A DNA stretch of 64,000 nt from Mycobacterium florentinum. Lineage in GTDB: Bacteria > Actinomycetota > Actinomycetes > Mycobacteriales > Mycobacteriaceae. The notes beneath the pieces were generated by a model that saw nothing but the letters and a program-made list of their open reading frames with translations, searched no databases and was not told the origin of the DNA. The first letter of the stretch is position 1. Each line of letters starts with the position of its first letter. A program made the translations under genes and the position numbers. The stretch spans positions 4,774,001 to 4,838,000 of the forward strand of contig NZ_AP022576.1 in assembly GCF_010730355.1 (NCBI RefSeq). The letters are read 5' to 3'. Positions 52,031 through 61,387 of this stretch are shown here, piece after piece.

Positions 52031-52900
52031 TCACGTCGGCGCCCGCCAGAGTTCGTCGATCAGGGACTTCGTCTCCCGGATGTTCGTGCGGCTGGACGCG
52101 CCAAAGACGATCGAGTGGATCTGCGGCTGTCTGCAGACGTAGTCGATCGCCTCGCGTGGCCGGATCGCACCTGAGGCGAAGACCGACATCGCGATCACCC
52201 GGCACCGGCGTTCGCGGATTGTCTTCTCGTAAAGCTCTATGCCGCCGCACATCCGGAAGCCGATCTTGTTGAAATTAGTGCAGATGATCGGGTTCTCGAT
52301 CCCTTGCCTGTCCAGCACGTCGAGGAGGCGCGGCAGGTTCATCGTGATGAAGCCCGGCTCGGCGTTGTACTTCAGCCTGACGTGGTCGGCGAACAGTCGG
52401 AAGGTCTCGTCCATTCCGAGTCCGAGGAGCAGGTCCGTCACGACGTTCTGAAGGAAGATGACGGGCGTCGAAAGTCCGGCGAACATCTTCATCTCGGCAT
52501 CGACCAGCAGCTGCATCAACGGCTCCACGTCCTTGCTGGCGAGAGCAACGCCGCCCTTGAACATCGACCTCACGGCCCCGCTGTCCGGCAAAAACTTCCG
52601 GAGCGCCTCTATCATCCCGTACTCGGTCACCGCATTCGCATACTTGTGCGCATACGGCATGCATGGGTAAAAGACGTAATCCGGGTATTCAATCTCGTTG
52701 GCGCGGAAATGATCACAGATTTCGCCAACACGATCATGGGTCGTGCAGACGAACGTGCGGATGCCTTCCCGATAAGCGTCGTCGAGCGTCGCGAGCACAG
52801 CCGGGAGGTGCTGGAAGCGAATCGCCTGCGCGCGCGCCTTTTCCTCGGACATATGGTTGACGCCGAAAAATTGATTGTCTCCGAACAGCACACGGTCCAT
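52031..52900 (-). CDS. TIM-barrel protein distantly related to aldo/keto reductases
   Basis: 289 residues from ATG 52900, two bases after the upstream gene's stop. The N-terminus MDRVLFGDNQFFGVNHMSEE and the C-terminal REAIDYVCRQPQIHSIVFGASSRTNIRET resemble the first and last strands of the aldo/keto reductase barrel, but the catalytic Asp-Tyr-Lys-His set is not evident. Family unnamed to me. Gene pairs of this type with Gfo/Idh-like enzymes occur in sugar-modification clusters, so it may act on a nucleotide sugar. It is convergent with the GMC gene. Confidence 0.65.
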   Translation of the reverse strand: MDRVLFGDNQFFGVNHMSEEKARAQAIRFQHLPAVLATLDDAYREGIRTFVCTTHDRVGEICDHFRANEIEYPDYVFYPCMPYAHKYANAVTEYGMIEALRKFLPDSGAVRSMFKGGVALASKDVEPLMQLLVDAEMKMFAGLSTPVIFLQNVVTDLLLGLGMDETFRLFADHVRLKYNAEPGFITMNLPRLLDVLDRQGIENPIICTNFNKIGFRMCGGIELYEKTIRERRCRVIAMSVFASGAIRPREAIDYVCRQPQIHSIVFGASSRTNIRETKSLIDELWRAPT

Positions 52901-52902
52901 GG

Positions 52903-54018
52903 TCACGATGCCTCCGCGGTTGCGAGTCTGCGGATACGAGCCAGGAACTCGCGGCGGCGGGTGCCGCGTGGGGCCTTGCGCTGCGGGGGCGGCGCGGAAC
53001 CCGTGCCGAGTGCGGCGCCGGTGATCATGTCGACCACGCGATCGACGTCGAGCGCCGAACGAAATGTGTTCTCGCCGTCTAGCCTGTTCTTCGCGACGCT
53101 CTCGGCGAAATAGTCGATCTGCGCCGAATACTCCTCGCCGCGAAGGTAATACCAGACCTCGTCGGTGAGGTCGGTGGTGTACCGGACCGTCCACCCGGGT
53201 GCGAATTCGGGGAGCGCGGCGTGTGCCTCGCGCAGATAGATCTGGCACTCCTGCCGATCGGCGATCACGCGGCCGTTTGTCCCCCATACCGAGACCTTGG
53301 TCGACATCTTGCGGAAGCTCTCGTCGCTCCAGTTCACGCACAGCTGGCCGCTTGCGCCGCCTGCGTAGCGCATCGTGCAGTAGACCTCGTCGTCGACGTC
53401 GCGGGAGAAAACGCTATGACGGACGACTCCGTCGACCGAATCGGGAACGCCGGCAATGAAATTCATCAAGTCAATGGCGTGGCACGCGTAGTCGTAAAGG
53501 GCGCCACCGCCTTCGGCCTTCACCCCGCGCCACGTGCTGCCTTTTTCGCGCAGGACGACCGGGCCGTATGCCTCCGTGCGCACGTGGTGTGCGCGCCCGA
53601 GCGCGCCCGACGCGACGATCCGTGCCGCCTCTTGGAACGCGCCGACAAACCGATAGTGGTAGCCGACCTGAGTGACGAGTTGACTGCTTTCCGCCAAGGC
53701 CACCAAGCGCTCGCCATCCCGCACATCGAGGACGAACGGCTTCTCGCAGAACACATGCGCCCCGGACCGCAGTGCCTTCTCGACGATCGGCGCGTGCAGC
53801 CTCGACGGGACGGCAACGACCACCGCTTCGGGCTTCGACTCCGCCAGCATCCGATCGAAATCGTCGTAGCACGAGAGGCCGGTGTACTTGCCGAGGACAT
53901 TGCGCACATAGCCGGCCGAATCGCAGATGCCAACCACGTCGAGGTCTGGGTGCGGACGAAGTATCGCAAGGTGCGACAACCCCATCTTCCCCAGGCCGAC
54001 TATGGCCGTTCGGATCAT
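52903..54018 (-). CDS. Gfo/Idh/MocA-family sugar dehydrogenase
   Basis: 371 residues. Rossmann start TAIVGLGKMGLSHLAIL, the family's HVFCEKPF (Glu-Lys-Pro) motif at about 95, and GGGALYDYACHAIDLMNF with the catalytic-type His. The extra ~45 C-terminal residues are basic (PPPQRKAPRGTRRREFL). These enzymes oxidise or reduce hydroxyls of sugars or NDP-sugars with NAD(P). The partner gene follows two bases later. A 251-base gap to the right contains no gene I can support. Confidence 0.9.
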   Translation of the reverse strand: MIRTAIVGLGKMGLSHLAILRPHPDLDVVGICDSAGYVRNVLGKYTGLSCYDDFDRMLAESKPEAVVVAVPSRLHAPIVEKALRSGAHVFCEKPFVLDVRDGERLVALAESSQLVTQVGYHYRFVGAFQEAARIVASGALGRAHHVRTEAYGPVVLREKGSTWRGVKAEGGGALYDYACHAIDLMNFIAGVPDSVDGVVRHSVFSRDVDDEVYCTMRYAGGASGQLCVNWSDESFRKMSTKVSVWGTNGRVIADRQECQIYLREAHAALPEFAPGWTVRYTTDLTDEVWYYLRGEEYSAQIDYFAESVAKNRLDGENTFRSALDVDRVVDMITGAALGTGSAPPPQRKAPRGTRRREFLARIRRLATAEAS

Positions 54019-54269
54019 CGTCTGCGCCTCTCAGTCATGTTTTGAGTCCCGCATTGCCGATGCACCCGGCTCCGCCGTCGAGCCACGCGATGATTGCTGC
54101 TTTGGCGAGCTCAAGCCAACAACGAGGACGCTAGCATCCGGTCGGTCGCCGCCCCCGGCGATCTCGTCGATCGCTTTGGCCGCGACGGGCGTTAATCTTC
54201 TCGTCTAGCAGCTCGACGCCGACTTGATGCGGCAGAGCTTGGTCGCGAGCGCCGGAGGTGACGGTAGAC

Positions 54270-54725
54270 ATGGGCCGCCTGCTCCTCATCGCGTCGTCCG
54301 GCGGGCACATCTACGAGATGTTCTGTCTGCGGGAGTTCTGGCAAGACAAGGACCGGTACTGGGTCAGTTTCGGGACAGCCGATGCTCGCTATCTGCTGCG
54401 CGACGAGCATGAGGTGTACTGGGCGGCACATCCCACCGTCCGCAATGTGCCCAACCTGCTTCGCAATCTGGTGTTGGCGCTGCGTCTTCTGACCCGCCAC
54501 CGGCCCGCGATGATCTTGACCACCGGTTCCGGCGTGGCCGCGCCCTTCCTGTGGCTGGCGTGGTTTCTGCGGATCCCGACCGTCTTCGTCGAATCCATCA
54601 CCCGCATCACCGGGTTGTCGCTCACCGCGCGGATGGTGAAACCTTTCGCCTCCCGATTCCTGGTGCAGTGGCCCGAATTGGTCGACCAGATTCCCCGCAC
54701 CGAATATCACGGGAGGGTCGTGTGA
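54270..54725 (+). CDS. PssD/Alg14-like glycosyltransferase subunit
   Basis: 151 residues from ATG 54270, with GGAGGTGA eight bases upstream; GTG 54258 is an alternative. It is the membrane-associated acceptor half of a split GT-B transferase: LLLIASSGGHIYEM, then TTGSGVAAPFLWLAWFLRIPTVFVES with a hydrophobic helix, and the C-terminal VQWPELV. In other bacteria this subunit recruits the catalytic PssE/Alg13-like protein, encoded here by the overlapping next gene. Likely adds an early sugar to the polyprenyl-linked repeat unit. Confidence 0.9.
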   Translation: MGRLLLIASSGGHIYEMFCLREFWQDKDRYWVSFGTADARYLLRDEHEVYWAAHPTVRNVPNLLRNLVLALRLLTRHRPAMILTTGSGVAAPFLWLAWFLRIPTVFVESITRITGLSLTARMVKPFASRFLVQWPELVDQIPRTEYHGRVV

Positions 54726-55261
54726 TCTTCGTGATCATGGGGATGGAGGTGCATCCGTTCGACCGGCTGGCGCGCGCGGTCGACGAGCTGGCGCGCACCG
54801 GCGCGGTCGAGGACGATTTTTTCGTGCAGCTCGGCACCTGTAAGTACGAGCCGCGCCACGCCCGGTTCGAGCGCTTCCTCTCCTTCGGAGACCTCTGCGA
54901 GCAAATTCGGCGAGCCTGCGTGGCCGTCACGCATGCCGGCGCCGGATCGGCGCTGTCGTGCATCGAGCAGGGCAAGCACCCGGTGCTGGTGCCCCGGCGC
55001 TCGTCGCTGGGCGAGCACGTCGACGAGCACCAGCTGCCGTTCGCCGAGAAGCTGGAGGCGGGCGGGCTCGCGACCGTGGCCCGGGAGATGGAGGAGCTGC
55101 CCGCGGCCATCGCCGCGGCGCGGTCGATGTCGGCGCCGGCCGAGGCGCTCGGCCGGGCTCGCGAGCTCACCGGGTGGCTAGAGACGTACTGGCAAGGGCT
55201 TGGCGGTGGGCGGAGCAACGGTCGGCGCGGCCTTCGTGCACTCGGCCCCCGCCGTCGCTGA
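54722..55261 (+). CDS. PssE/Alg13-like glycosyltransferase subunit
   Basis: 179 residues from GTG 54722, overlapping the stop of the PssD-like gene by four bases. It is the donor-binding half of the GT28 fold: IFVIMGMEVHPFDRL start, FLSFGDLCEQIRRA, VTHAGAGSALSCIEQGKHPVLVPRRSSLGEHVDEHQ, the nucleotide-sugar-binding segment. Compared with typical ~165-residue subunits the C-terminus has a Gly/Arg-rich tail. It faces the leftward GT4 gene with a six-base gap. Confidence 0.9.
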   Translation: MIFVIMGMEVHPFDRLARAVDELARTGAVEDDFFVQLGTCKYEPRHARFERFLSFGDLCEQIRRACVAVTHAGAGSALSCIEQGKHPVLVPRRSSLGEHVDEHQLPFAEKLEAGGLATVAREMEELPAAIAAARSMSAPAEALGRARELTGWLETYWQGLGGGRSNGRRGLRALGPRRR

Positions 55262-55267
55262 CGTAAC

Positions 55268-56326
55268 TCAGCGCCGAGGGGCCAACACCTCGGCGATGAC
55301 GTCCAGGAAGCGCTCCGCGACGATGTCGACTGCGCACCGCTGCTCGTAGTAACGCGCCGCTTCCGCTCCGAGCCGCGCGGCGACGGCGGGGTCGGCCAGC
55401 AGGTCGAAGGCGGCGGCGAGCCCGGCAACGTCGTCGACATCGATGGGGGTGCAGCCCGGCGGCTGGTATTCGGGCAGCGCTCCGGCCGTCGACACGATCG
55501 GCATGACGCCCAGCTGCATGGAGAGCACCTGCACCCCGCTCTGGGAGGCACGCCGGTAGTGGGAGACCGAACCCTTTGCGGCGGCCAGGGTGGGGATGAC
55601 ATCGGCATAGCGGAAGCTGCCGGTACGCCAGCGCACGTGTTTGGGCAGAGCGGCGGCGTCCAGTGACCCGTTGCCGATCAGGACCAGGTTGTCGCCGCGC
55701 CAGCCGCCCCCGACGACGTGGCGCTGCCACGCGGCGAGCACCACGTCGACGTTCTTGTACGGGTTGAGCCGGCCGAACAGGACGAAGTCGCGGCGCGCTT
55801 CGGGCCCGACGAACGGGGGGATCCGGGGCAGGTCGACATCGCTGGCGAGCGGCACCACGTGCACGGGCGTGCCGGCGACGTCGCGGTTGTTCGCGACCGC
55901 GGTGGCGACAAAATTGCTGTAGGTGATGGTGGCCGCGGAGCGGGCGCCCCAGCGATCGAAAACCGCTGTCTCGTAGGCCGGCCGCTGCTCGTCGGGGTCG
56001 TGCGGCCGGTCGTCGTGCACCACCTGGATGCGTGGTACCCGCCCGGCCAGCGCGATCCAGCGCGGATCGCGAACCAGCTCGGCGATGACGACGTCGGGCC
56101 GGAAGGCCCGGATTTGCCGCCAGGCCTTCAGGGTTGGCAGCCAGGTCGCGGCGGTCTTGAACCGCGGATCGAGCACCAGTTCGTAGTCACGGGCGGCGTC
56201 CGATTCCGGGTGCTGGTCCGAGGTCACCAGCAACACCTCGGCGCCATGGCGAATCAGCGCTTCGGACTGCACGCGTACCGCCGGGCGTGTCCAAGGCGAA
56301 AGCCAAAGCACCCGAGTCGAATTCAC
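55268..56326 (-). CDS. GT4-family glycosyltransferase
   Basis: 352 residues from GTG 56326, which overlaps the stop of the upstream gene (GTGA); an in-frame ATG at 56467 would lie deep in that gene. GT-B fold with LWLSPWTRPAVRVQSEAL, VVHDDRPHDPDE, FVLFGRLNPYKNVDVVLAAW and LSMQLGVMPIVSTAGALPE. The usual E-x7-E is partly replaced (QSGVQVLSMQLG), so the donor site deviates from classical GT4 members. Last gene of the leftward sugar-transferase operon. Confidence 0.85.
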   Translation of the reverse strand: MNSTRVLWLSPWTRPAVRVQSEALIRHGAEVLLVTSDQHPESDAARDYELVLDPRFKTAATWLPTLKAWRQIRAFRPDVVIAELVRDPRWIALAGRVPRIQVVHDDRPHDPDEQRPAYETAVFDRWGARSAATITYSNFVATAVANNRDVAGTPVHVVPLASDVDLPRIPPFVGPEARRDFVLFGRLNPYKNVDVVLAAWQRHVVGGGWRGDNLVLIGNGSLDAAALPKHVRWRTGSFRYADVIPTLAAAKGSVSHYRRASQSGVQVLSMQLGVMPIVSTAGALPEYQPPGCTPIDVDDVAGLAAAFDLLADPAVAARLGAEAARYYEQRCAVDIVAERFLDVIAEVLAPRR

Positions 56327-58263
56327 AGTACCGTCCCGATCGCGTCGATATAGGCGTCGGTCATGGCCTCCACCGTGTAGCGCTTGCGCATGCGCTCGAG
56401 GCCGAGCCGCCCCACCGTCGGTAATGCGCCGGGGTCCGCCAGGATTTGGCCCAGGTGTTCTCGCCATCCCGACACCGACACGGGCTCGACGACGAACCCC
56501 GCTCTACCGAAATTCAGCATTTCCGGGACGGCGCAGATCGCCGACGCCGCAACGGGTATCCCGCGTGCCATCGCTTCCAGAATCACCAGCGGGAACGCCT
56601 CCGAGCGGCTCGGCACGCACAGCAGATCGGCGTCGCTTAGGGCGGGCCCGGGGCCCGCAGACCATCCGCGCCAGTGCACCCGATCGCGCAGCTCGGGGGG
56701 CGTACGCGCCTGCAGTCGTTCCCGATCGGGGCCGTCACCGAAAATCGACAGCCGCCAAGGCATATCGGCGAGTCCGCTCAGCGCCTCGACGAGCACGTGC
56801 GGGTTCTTGTGCTCGAGGATGCGCGAGAGCATCACCAAGTGCACGGGTTCATCATCGGCCCGGATCCGCCTGCTCGGTTCGCCCGGAGCGACCACGCCGT
56901 TGGGTGCGATGAACCGCCGTCCCGACAGCCGATGCTGTGCGATCAGCATGTCCCAATGCCGTTGCGCCAGAACGATAATACCGTCCGCCCGGCGGATCGC
57001 CGCGGTCAGCGGCCGTGAGTAGATAGGCCGGTCATCCTCGGGAGGAACGTGCGGCGCGACCAACCAGCGCCGGTCGGGTGAGGCCGCGCGCCACAACGTG
57101 GCGAATCCCGTCTCGGTGTTCGTGTCGCCGGAGATCAGCACTGCCGGACCCTTGGGAATATCGACGGCGGGCGCCCACCAAGGCTGGCGCACCACCCGAA
57201 CGGTCGGCGGAATCTCGGAGATCAACGGGCCGAACCGCTGCACGCAGACGATCGTGACCGAGTAGCCGCGGCGATCCAATTCCGCTGCCAGCAAAGCCTT
57301 TTGCCGCTCAGCCCCGCCGTAGACCAGCCGGTTGGTGGTGATCACGATCGACGGCAGTTCGGTGCGACGGTCGACGGGCACCTCACGCCTGGACCGCTGC
57401 ACGCGCTGCAGCAGTGTGGTTCCGGCCAGATACAGGTCCGCCTGGTGCACGCTCTTGTGGTGTTCGAGCAGCAGCGCCGTGTTGGTGCGCAGCAAGTCCA
57501 GATCGCGGCGGCGCTCGACGCCCTTGCGGGGCATCGGGTTACCGCGATCGACGCCGAGTTCGTCGGCCAGCAGCAGCGCCCAGCCCGCCGCACGGGTCCG
57601 GGCCTGCCAGTCGGCCGTCTCGCCGTACCTGAAGAATTCCTCGTCGAAGCCGCCGACGGTGTTCCAGGCCGCGCGGTCGATCGCCAGGCAAGTACCGTCC
57701 AAATCGCCTTCAAGACTTTGTGATTCGGGAGGCTGGTGGGCGTAGCGGGCGGAGATCGGCGTGCCCCGCCTCGAGTGGGAGTAGCCCGCGTCCGCCGCCA
57801 GCGCCCGGGCCAGGGTGGGGCGGCGGGTCACGGTGTCCCACGGCTGCAGGCCGGCCGCCGTGCTGTCCTGCGCCATCGGCGAGACCGCTGCGACGTTCGG
57901 CCGAGCGAGCAGCTCTCGGGTGCGCTTCAACGGCCCCAGCAGGCGGGCATCGGCGCGCAACAACAGTAGATCGGCTTCCGGCGGCGCGTGCTCGACCAGC
58001 ATGTTGAACGCCGCTGCGAAGCCAACATTCGCCGATCCCGACACCCAGTGCACCGACGGGTACCGTGCGGCCAAGTCCTCGCGGTCGGTGGCCCAGACAT
58101 AGACGGGCAGCTCCGGCAGGTGCTCGGTGACGCTGGCCAGGCACCGCTCGAGCGGCTCGGCGTCGTGCGCCACGATCAGCACCGCAAGCGTCCGTGTCGC
58201 CGGCAGCGCCGCTGTGCCGTCAACCGGGCGCTTCAGATATGCCCGGTCCACATCGTGGGTCAT
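56323..58263 (-). CDS. GT2-GT4 fusion glycosyltransferase
   Basis: 646 residues from ATG 58263, overlapping the flippase stop (ATGA). The first ~305 residues are a GT2-like domain: LAVLIVAHDAEPLERCLASV, GSANVGFAAAFN, DGTCLAIDRAAWNTVGGFDEEFFRYGETADW. The rest is a GT4 domain: VYGGAERQKALLAAEL, MLSRILEHKNPHVLVEAL, FGDGPDRERLQ and SEAFPLVILEAMARG (E-x7-E). Two consecutive sugars could be added by one chain. The open frame upstream to 59529 is an antisense-free shadow of the flippase gene and not part of the protein. Confidence 0.88.
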   Translation of the reverse strand: MTHDVDRAYLKRPVDGTAALPATRTLAVLIVAHDAEPLERCLASVTEHLPELPVYVWATDREDLAARYPSVHWVSGSANVGFAAAFNMLVEHAPPEADLLLLRADARLLGPLKRTRELLARPNVAAVSPMAQDSTAAGLQPWDTVTRRPTLARALAADAGYSHSRRGTPISARYAHQPPESQSLEGDLDGTCLAIDRAAWNTVGGFDEEFFRYGETADWQARTRAAGWALLLADELGVDRGNPMPRKGVERRRDLDLLRTNTALLLEHHKSVHQADLYLAGTTLLQRVQRSRREVPVDRRTELPSIVITTNRLVYGGAERQKALLAAELDRRGYSVTIVCVQRFGPLISEIPPTVRVVRQPWWAPAVDIPKGPAVLISGDTNTETGFATLWRAASPDRRWLVAPHVPPEDDRPIYSRPLTAAIRRADGIIVLAQRHWDMLIAQHRLSGRRFIAPNGVVAPGEPSRRIRADDEPVHLVMLSRILEHKNPHVLVEALSGLADMPWRLSIFGDGPDRERLQARTPPELRDRVHWRGWSAGPGPALSDADLLCVPSRSEAFPLVILEAMARGIPVAASAICAVPEMLNFGRAGFVVEPVSVSGWREHLGQILADPGALPTVGRLGLERMRKRYTVEAMTDAYIDAIGTVL

Positions 58264-59723
58264 GCCGCCGACTGCTTCCCACGCAACGACGCCAATGCCG
58301 AGAAGGTGATCGGGCCGAACACCGCGCTGGTGGCCAGGTAGGCGGTCGCGGCGGCCAGCAGGACCAGGACCACCTGGTGACCCGAAAGCAGCAGTGTCAC
58401 CAGGACGCTCGCGCCCGTCGGGATGAAGAGCCGCAGCACGAACATCACCGGCGTACGGTAACCGCAGTGCCGGTGCAGCCACCAGGTGGAGACCGCCATG
58501 TTGAACAGCTCCGTGCACACCAGCGCGACGCCGGGTCCAACGGCGCCGAACCGCCCGGCGAGTGCGAGGTTCAGCGCGACGTTGAGGGCAAGGGTGGCGA
58601 CGGTCAGCCAGAACAGCACCCGCTGATGGTGGGAGGCGACCAACCCCTGCCCGAGCGTGCCGCCGACGAACCGAAGGGCTGCCGCGATGAACAACAACGC
58701 CAGCGTCGGCGTCCCGCGGGCGACGAAGGCCTGGTCGCCGAAGAACGCGATCAACGGCCCGGCCAGCAGGGTGCCGACGACCGCGATCGGGACCGCCGCG
58801 AAGTACATCAGCTCGACGCCGCGGCGCAGGAAGCCGGCGAACGCCGCGACGTCTCGCGCATACAGCTCGGTGCCCGTCGACAGCGTCGACTTGAGGAAGA
58901 TAAGCGACACCACGATGGTGTTGAACGCGATGGTCAGGGCCAGCCCGTAGACGCCCACCTCGGAGTGGGTGCTCAGCAAGGACAGGATCACACCGTCGGC
59001 TCTGGTGTAGAGGATCCCGACCACCATGAATCCGATCAGCGGCAGGGTCTCGCGCAGCAGATCGACGGCCTCGCCGCGTGCGAAGACCGGGCGCACCGAG
59101 ATGTGCCGCGTCGCGGCGATGCCCTGGATCAGCAATTGCACCGCGGGCGGGATGAGTTGGGCTACCGCGAACCAGACGACGTTCGCGTGCTGCGACACCA
59201 GGTAGGCGACCATGGCCAACGTGCCGGTCCGGGCCGTGACGTCGGAGATGGCCACCGCCGAAAAGCGAACGGTGGCAAGGAACACCGGCTCGAAGCGTGT
59301 CGTGATGGTCTGCAGCAGCAGCCCGCCGGACAGCACCACCAGCATCACGCGCACGTCGCGGTCGTGATAGACGAGCAACCCCGATCCGGCCGCCAGCAGC
59401 GCCAGCGGAACGCAATAGACCAGGGCCATACCGCTGTTGACCCGCACGAGGCGTTCGAGATCGCCGCGGCCGGAGGTCACCCGGCGCACGATCACAGTGG
59501 CGAAACCGAGATCGGCAAAGCTGGTCCACATCCCCACGAACGCGACCGCCATGGTGAGCAGGCCGTAGCGGCTGGGACCCAGATAGCGGGCGGTCATCGC
59601 CACCGACACCACCGAGGCAACCATCCCCAGCGCGCGACAGATCAGCTGGATGGAGAACGCGTGAGCCATCCGCCGGAGCGGCACTGACGGGACGACCGCA
59701 CCGGGTGCCGTCGGCTCAGTCAT
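58260..59723 (-). CDS. Wzx-type polysaccharide flippase (MATE/MOP superfamily)
   Basis: 487 residues with about twelve to fourteen membrane helices. The N-terminal MAHAFSIQLICRALGMVASVVSVAMTARYLGPSRYGLLTMA is the classic start of a Wzx/polysaccharide-transport protein (ARYLGPSRYG). Charged residues lie within several helices. It would flip the polyprenyl-linked repeat unit across the plasma membrane. It begins six bases after the sugar-transferase stop. Confidence 0.92.
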   Translation of the reverse strand: MTEPTAPGAVVPSVPLRRMAHAFSIQLICRALGMVASVVSVAMTARYLGPSRYGLLTMAVAFVGMWTSFADLGFATVIVRRVTSGRGDLERLVRVNSGMALVYCVPLALLAAGSGLLVYHDRDVRVMLVVLSGGLLLQTITTRFEPVFLATVRFSAVAISDVTARTGTLAMVAYLVSQHANVVWFAVAQLIPPAVQLLIQGIAATRHISVRPVFARGEAVDLLRETLPLIGFMVVGILYTRADGVILSLLSTHSEVGVYGLALTIAFNTIVVSLIFLKSTLSTGTELYARDVAAFAGFLRRGVELMYFAAVPIAVVGTLLAGPLIAFFGDQAFVARGTPTLALLFIAAALRFVGGTLGQGLVASHHQRVLFWLTVATLALNVALNLALAGRFGAVGPGVALVCTELFNMAVSTWWLHRHCGYRTPVMFVLRLFIPTGASVLVTLLLSGHQVVLVLLAAATAYLATSAVFGPITFSALASLRGKQSAA

Positions 59724-59729
59724 GACTCC

Positions 59730-61319
59730 CTAGTATGCGCCGTGGCTGGTGAGAACGGCCTTCACGGTCTTGGCGATGATCATCAGGTCACCCGCCATCG
59801 ACCAGTTGTCGACATAGGACAGATCCAACCGGACCGACTGCTCCCAGGACAGATCCGAGCGGCCGCTCACTTGCCACAGCCCGCTGACACCCGGTTTCAC
59901 CAGCAGTCGGCGCGCGACGTCGCCGTCGTAGTTCTCGACCTCCCGGCGCAGCGGCGGCCGCGGCCCGACGACGCTCATGTCGCCCTTGATCACGTTGATG
60001 AACTGGGGCAGCTCGTCGATGCTGAAGCGGCGCAGAAGTCTGCCGACCGGCGTGACCCGGGGGTCGTTGCGGATCTTGAACAACATGCCGCCGGTGCTTT
60101 CGTTGTGCGCCAGCAGGTGCTCGATTTGCTTGTCGGCGCCGTCGGTCATGGTGCGGAACTTCAGCATCGTGAACGGGTTTCCGTCGATGCCGATGCGCTC
60201 GGACGGGTAGAAGACGGGCCCCCTGCTGGTCAGCTTGACGGCGATCGCCGCGACTATCAGCACCGGCGCGGTCGCGATCAGGGCGGCCAGCGCGAAGCAG
60301 AAGTCGAAGGCCTGCTTCTGAAAGCGCTGTGTCCCTTCATATTGCGGCTTCTCGACGTGCAGCAGGGGCAGGCCGGCGGTGAGCTGCAGGGTCAGTCGCG
60401 CTTCGGCGACGTCCATCACGCCGGGGGAGACCACCAGGTCGACGTCCTTGGTCTCCAACTGCCACATCAGCTCTCGGATCCCGCGGACACCGAAGTGCTC
60501 GGTCCGGGTGACCGCCACGGTGTCCGCACCGCACCGGTCGATCGCGGCCACGGCGTGGCTTTCGTCGCCCAGGATCGGGACCTCGCGGCCATCGACCACC
60601 AGGGTGTTGCCGCGCGACGGGCCGTATCCGGGAATGCAGACCCCGACCACGACGCAGCCCGCCCGGGGATTGCGGGCCAGTTCGTGCGCGAGGTGCGTGA
60701 CCGCCTGCCGGTCGCCGACCGCCAGCACCTTGGTCTGGCACTGGCCGCGCGCCCGCAGGCTGCCGAGGTGTTGGCGCCACAGGCTGCGGCTGGCCAGCAA
60801 GCCGAGTGTGCCTGCGGGAAGCGCGATCGCCAGGTAACCACGGGCCAGGTCGACCTTGGCGAGCAGGGTGACCATGGCGATGATGCCGAAGGTCCAGAAG
60901 GACGCGCTGCCGATCCGCCGGTACTCGTCGATGCCCGCCCCGATGATGCGCGGAGACCGTGTCTGGAATACCGCCAGCGACGACAGCCACAGCGCCGCGA
61001 ACAGGATCGAGAACATCGTCATCACCGGGCCCGAGTAGGCCGAGGTGCGGGCCGGGGATTCCCCGAACCGGACGAGTTGGGCGAGCATGACCGATCCCGA
61101 CACGATCAGCGTGTCGCTGACCCGCAGCCGTCCCGCGTACAGGTTCTGCCAGCGCCGCACGACGGTGGCGCTGGGTACCGCCACCGACTGGGCGGCCAAT
61201 GCCGAACCAGGAAGTCGACCACCCGGCAACGAGATCATCCCTGCTGGCTTTCGCTTATACGGTGGCTGGTTGGGGCGGAACGCCGTCGCGGACGGCGCCG
61301 GAGCCATTGGCATGATCAT
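59730..61319 (-). CDS. Polyprenyl glycosylphosphotransferase (WbaP/CpsE-type), initiating enzyme
   Basis: 529 residues. Four to five N-terminal membrane helices, a central CoA-binding-like domain (KVLAVGDRQAVTHLAHEL...VVVGVCIPG), and the C-terminal bacterial sugar-transferase domain: DFCFALAALIATAP, PVFYPSERIGIDGNPFTMLKFRTM, the FSIDELPQFINVIKGDMSVVGPRP catalytic region and PGVSGLWQVSGRS. It transfers sugar-1-phosphate from an NDP-sugar to decaprenyl phosphate, the first committed step of a Wzx/Wzy polymer. First gene of the leftward operon with wzx and two transferase genes. Several ATGs near the start are equally possible. Confidence 0.93.
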   Translation of the reverse strand: MIMPMAPAPSATAFRPNQPPYKRKPAGMISLPGGRLPGSALAAQSVAVPSATVVRRWQNLYAGRLRVSDTLIVSGSVMLAQLVRFGESPARTSAYSGPVMTMFSILFAALWLSSLAVFQTRSPRIIGAGIDEYRRIGSASFWTFGIIAMVTLLAKVDLARGYLAIALPAGTLGLLASRSLWRQHLGSLRARGQCQTKVLAVGDRQAVTHLAHELARNPRAGCVVVGVCIPGYGPSRGNTLVVDGREVPILGDESHAVAAIDRCGADTVAVTRTEHFGVRGIRELMWQLETKDVDLVVSPGVMDVAEARLTLQLTAGLPLLHVEKPQYEGTQRFQKQAFDFCFALAALIATAPVLIVAAIAVKLTSRGPVFYPSERIGIDGNPFTMLKFRTMTDGADKQIEHLLAHNESTGGMLFKIRNDPRVTPVGRLLRRFSIDELPQFINVIKGDMSVVGPRPPLRREVENYDGDVARRLLVKPGVSGLWQVSGRSDLSWEQSVRLDLSYVDNWSMAGDLMIIAKTVKAVLTSHGAY

Positions 61320-61387
61320 CGCGCGGCTTCCTTAGTTCGCACATGACGGGTAGGTCACCTGAAGAGCCGGCGCAATGGCGGCACCCC

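Noticed and set aside
58194..61346. Two ~500-codon plus-strand frames
   Set aside because: Antisense to the flippase and the glycosylphosphotransferase; composition rich in His/Gln/Arg/Gly without motifs.
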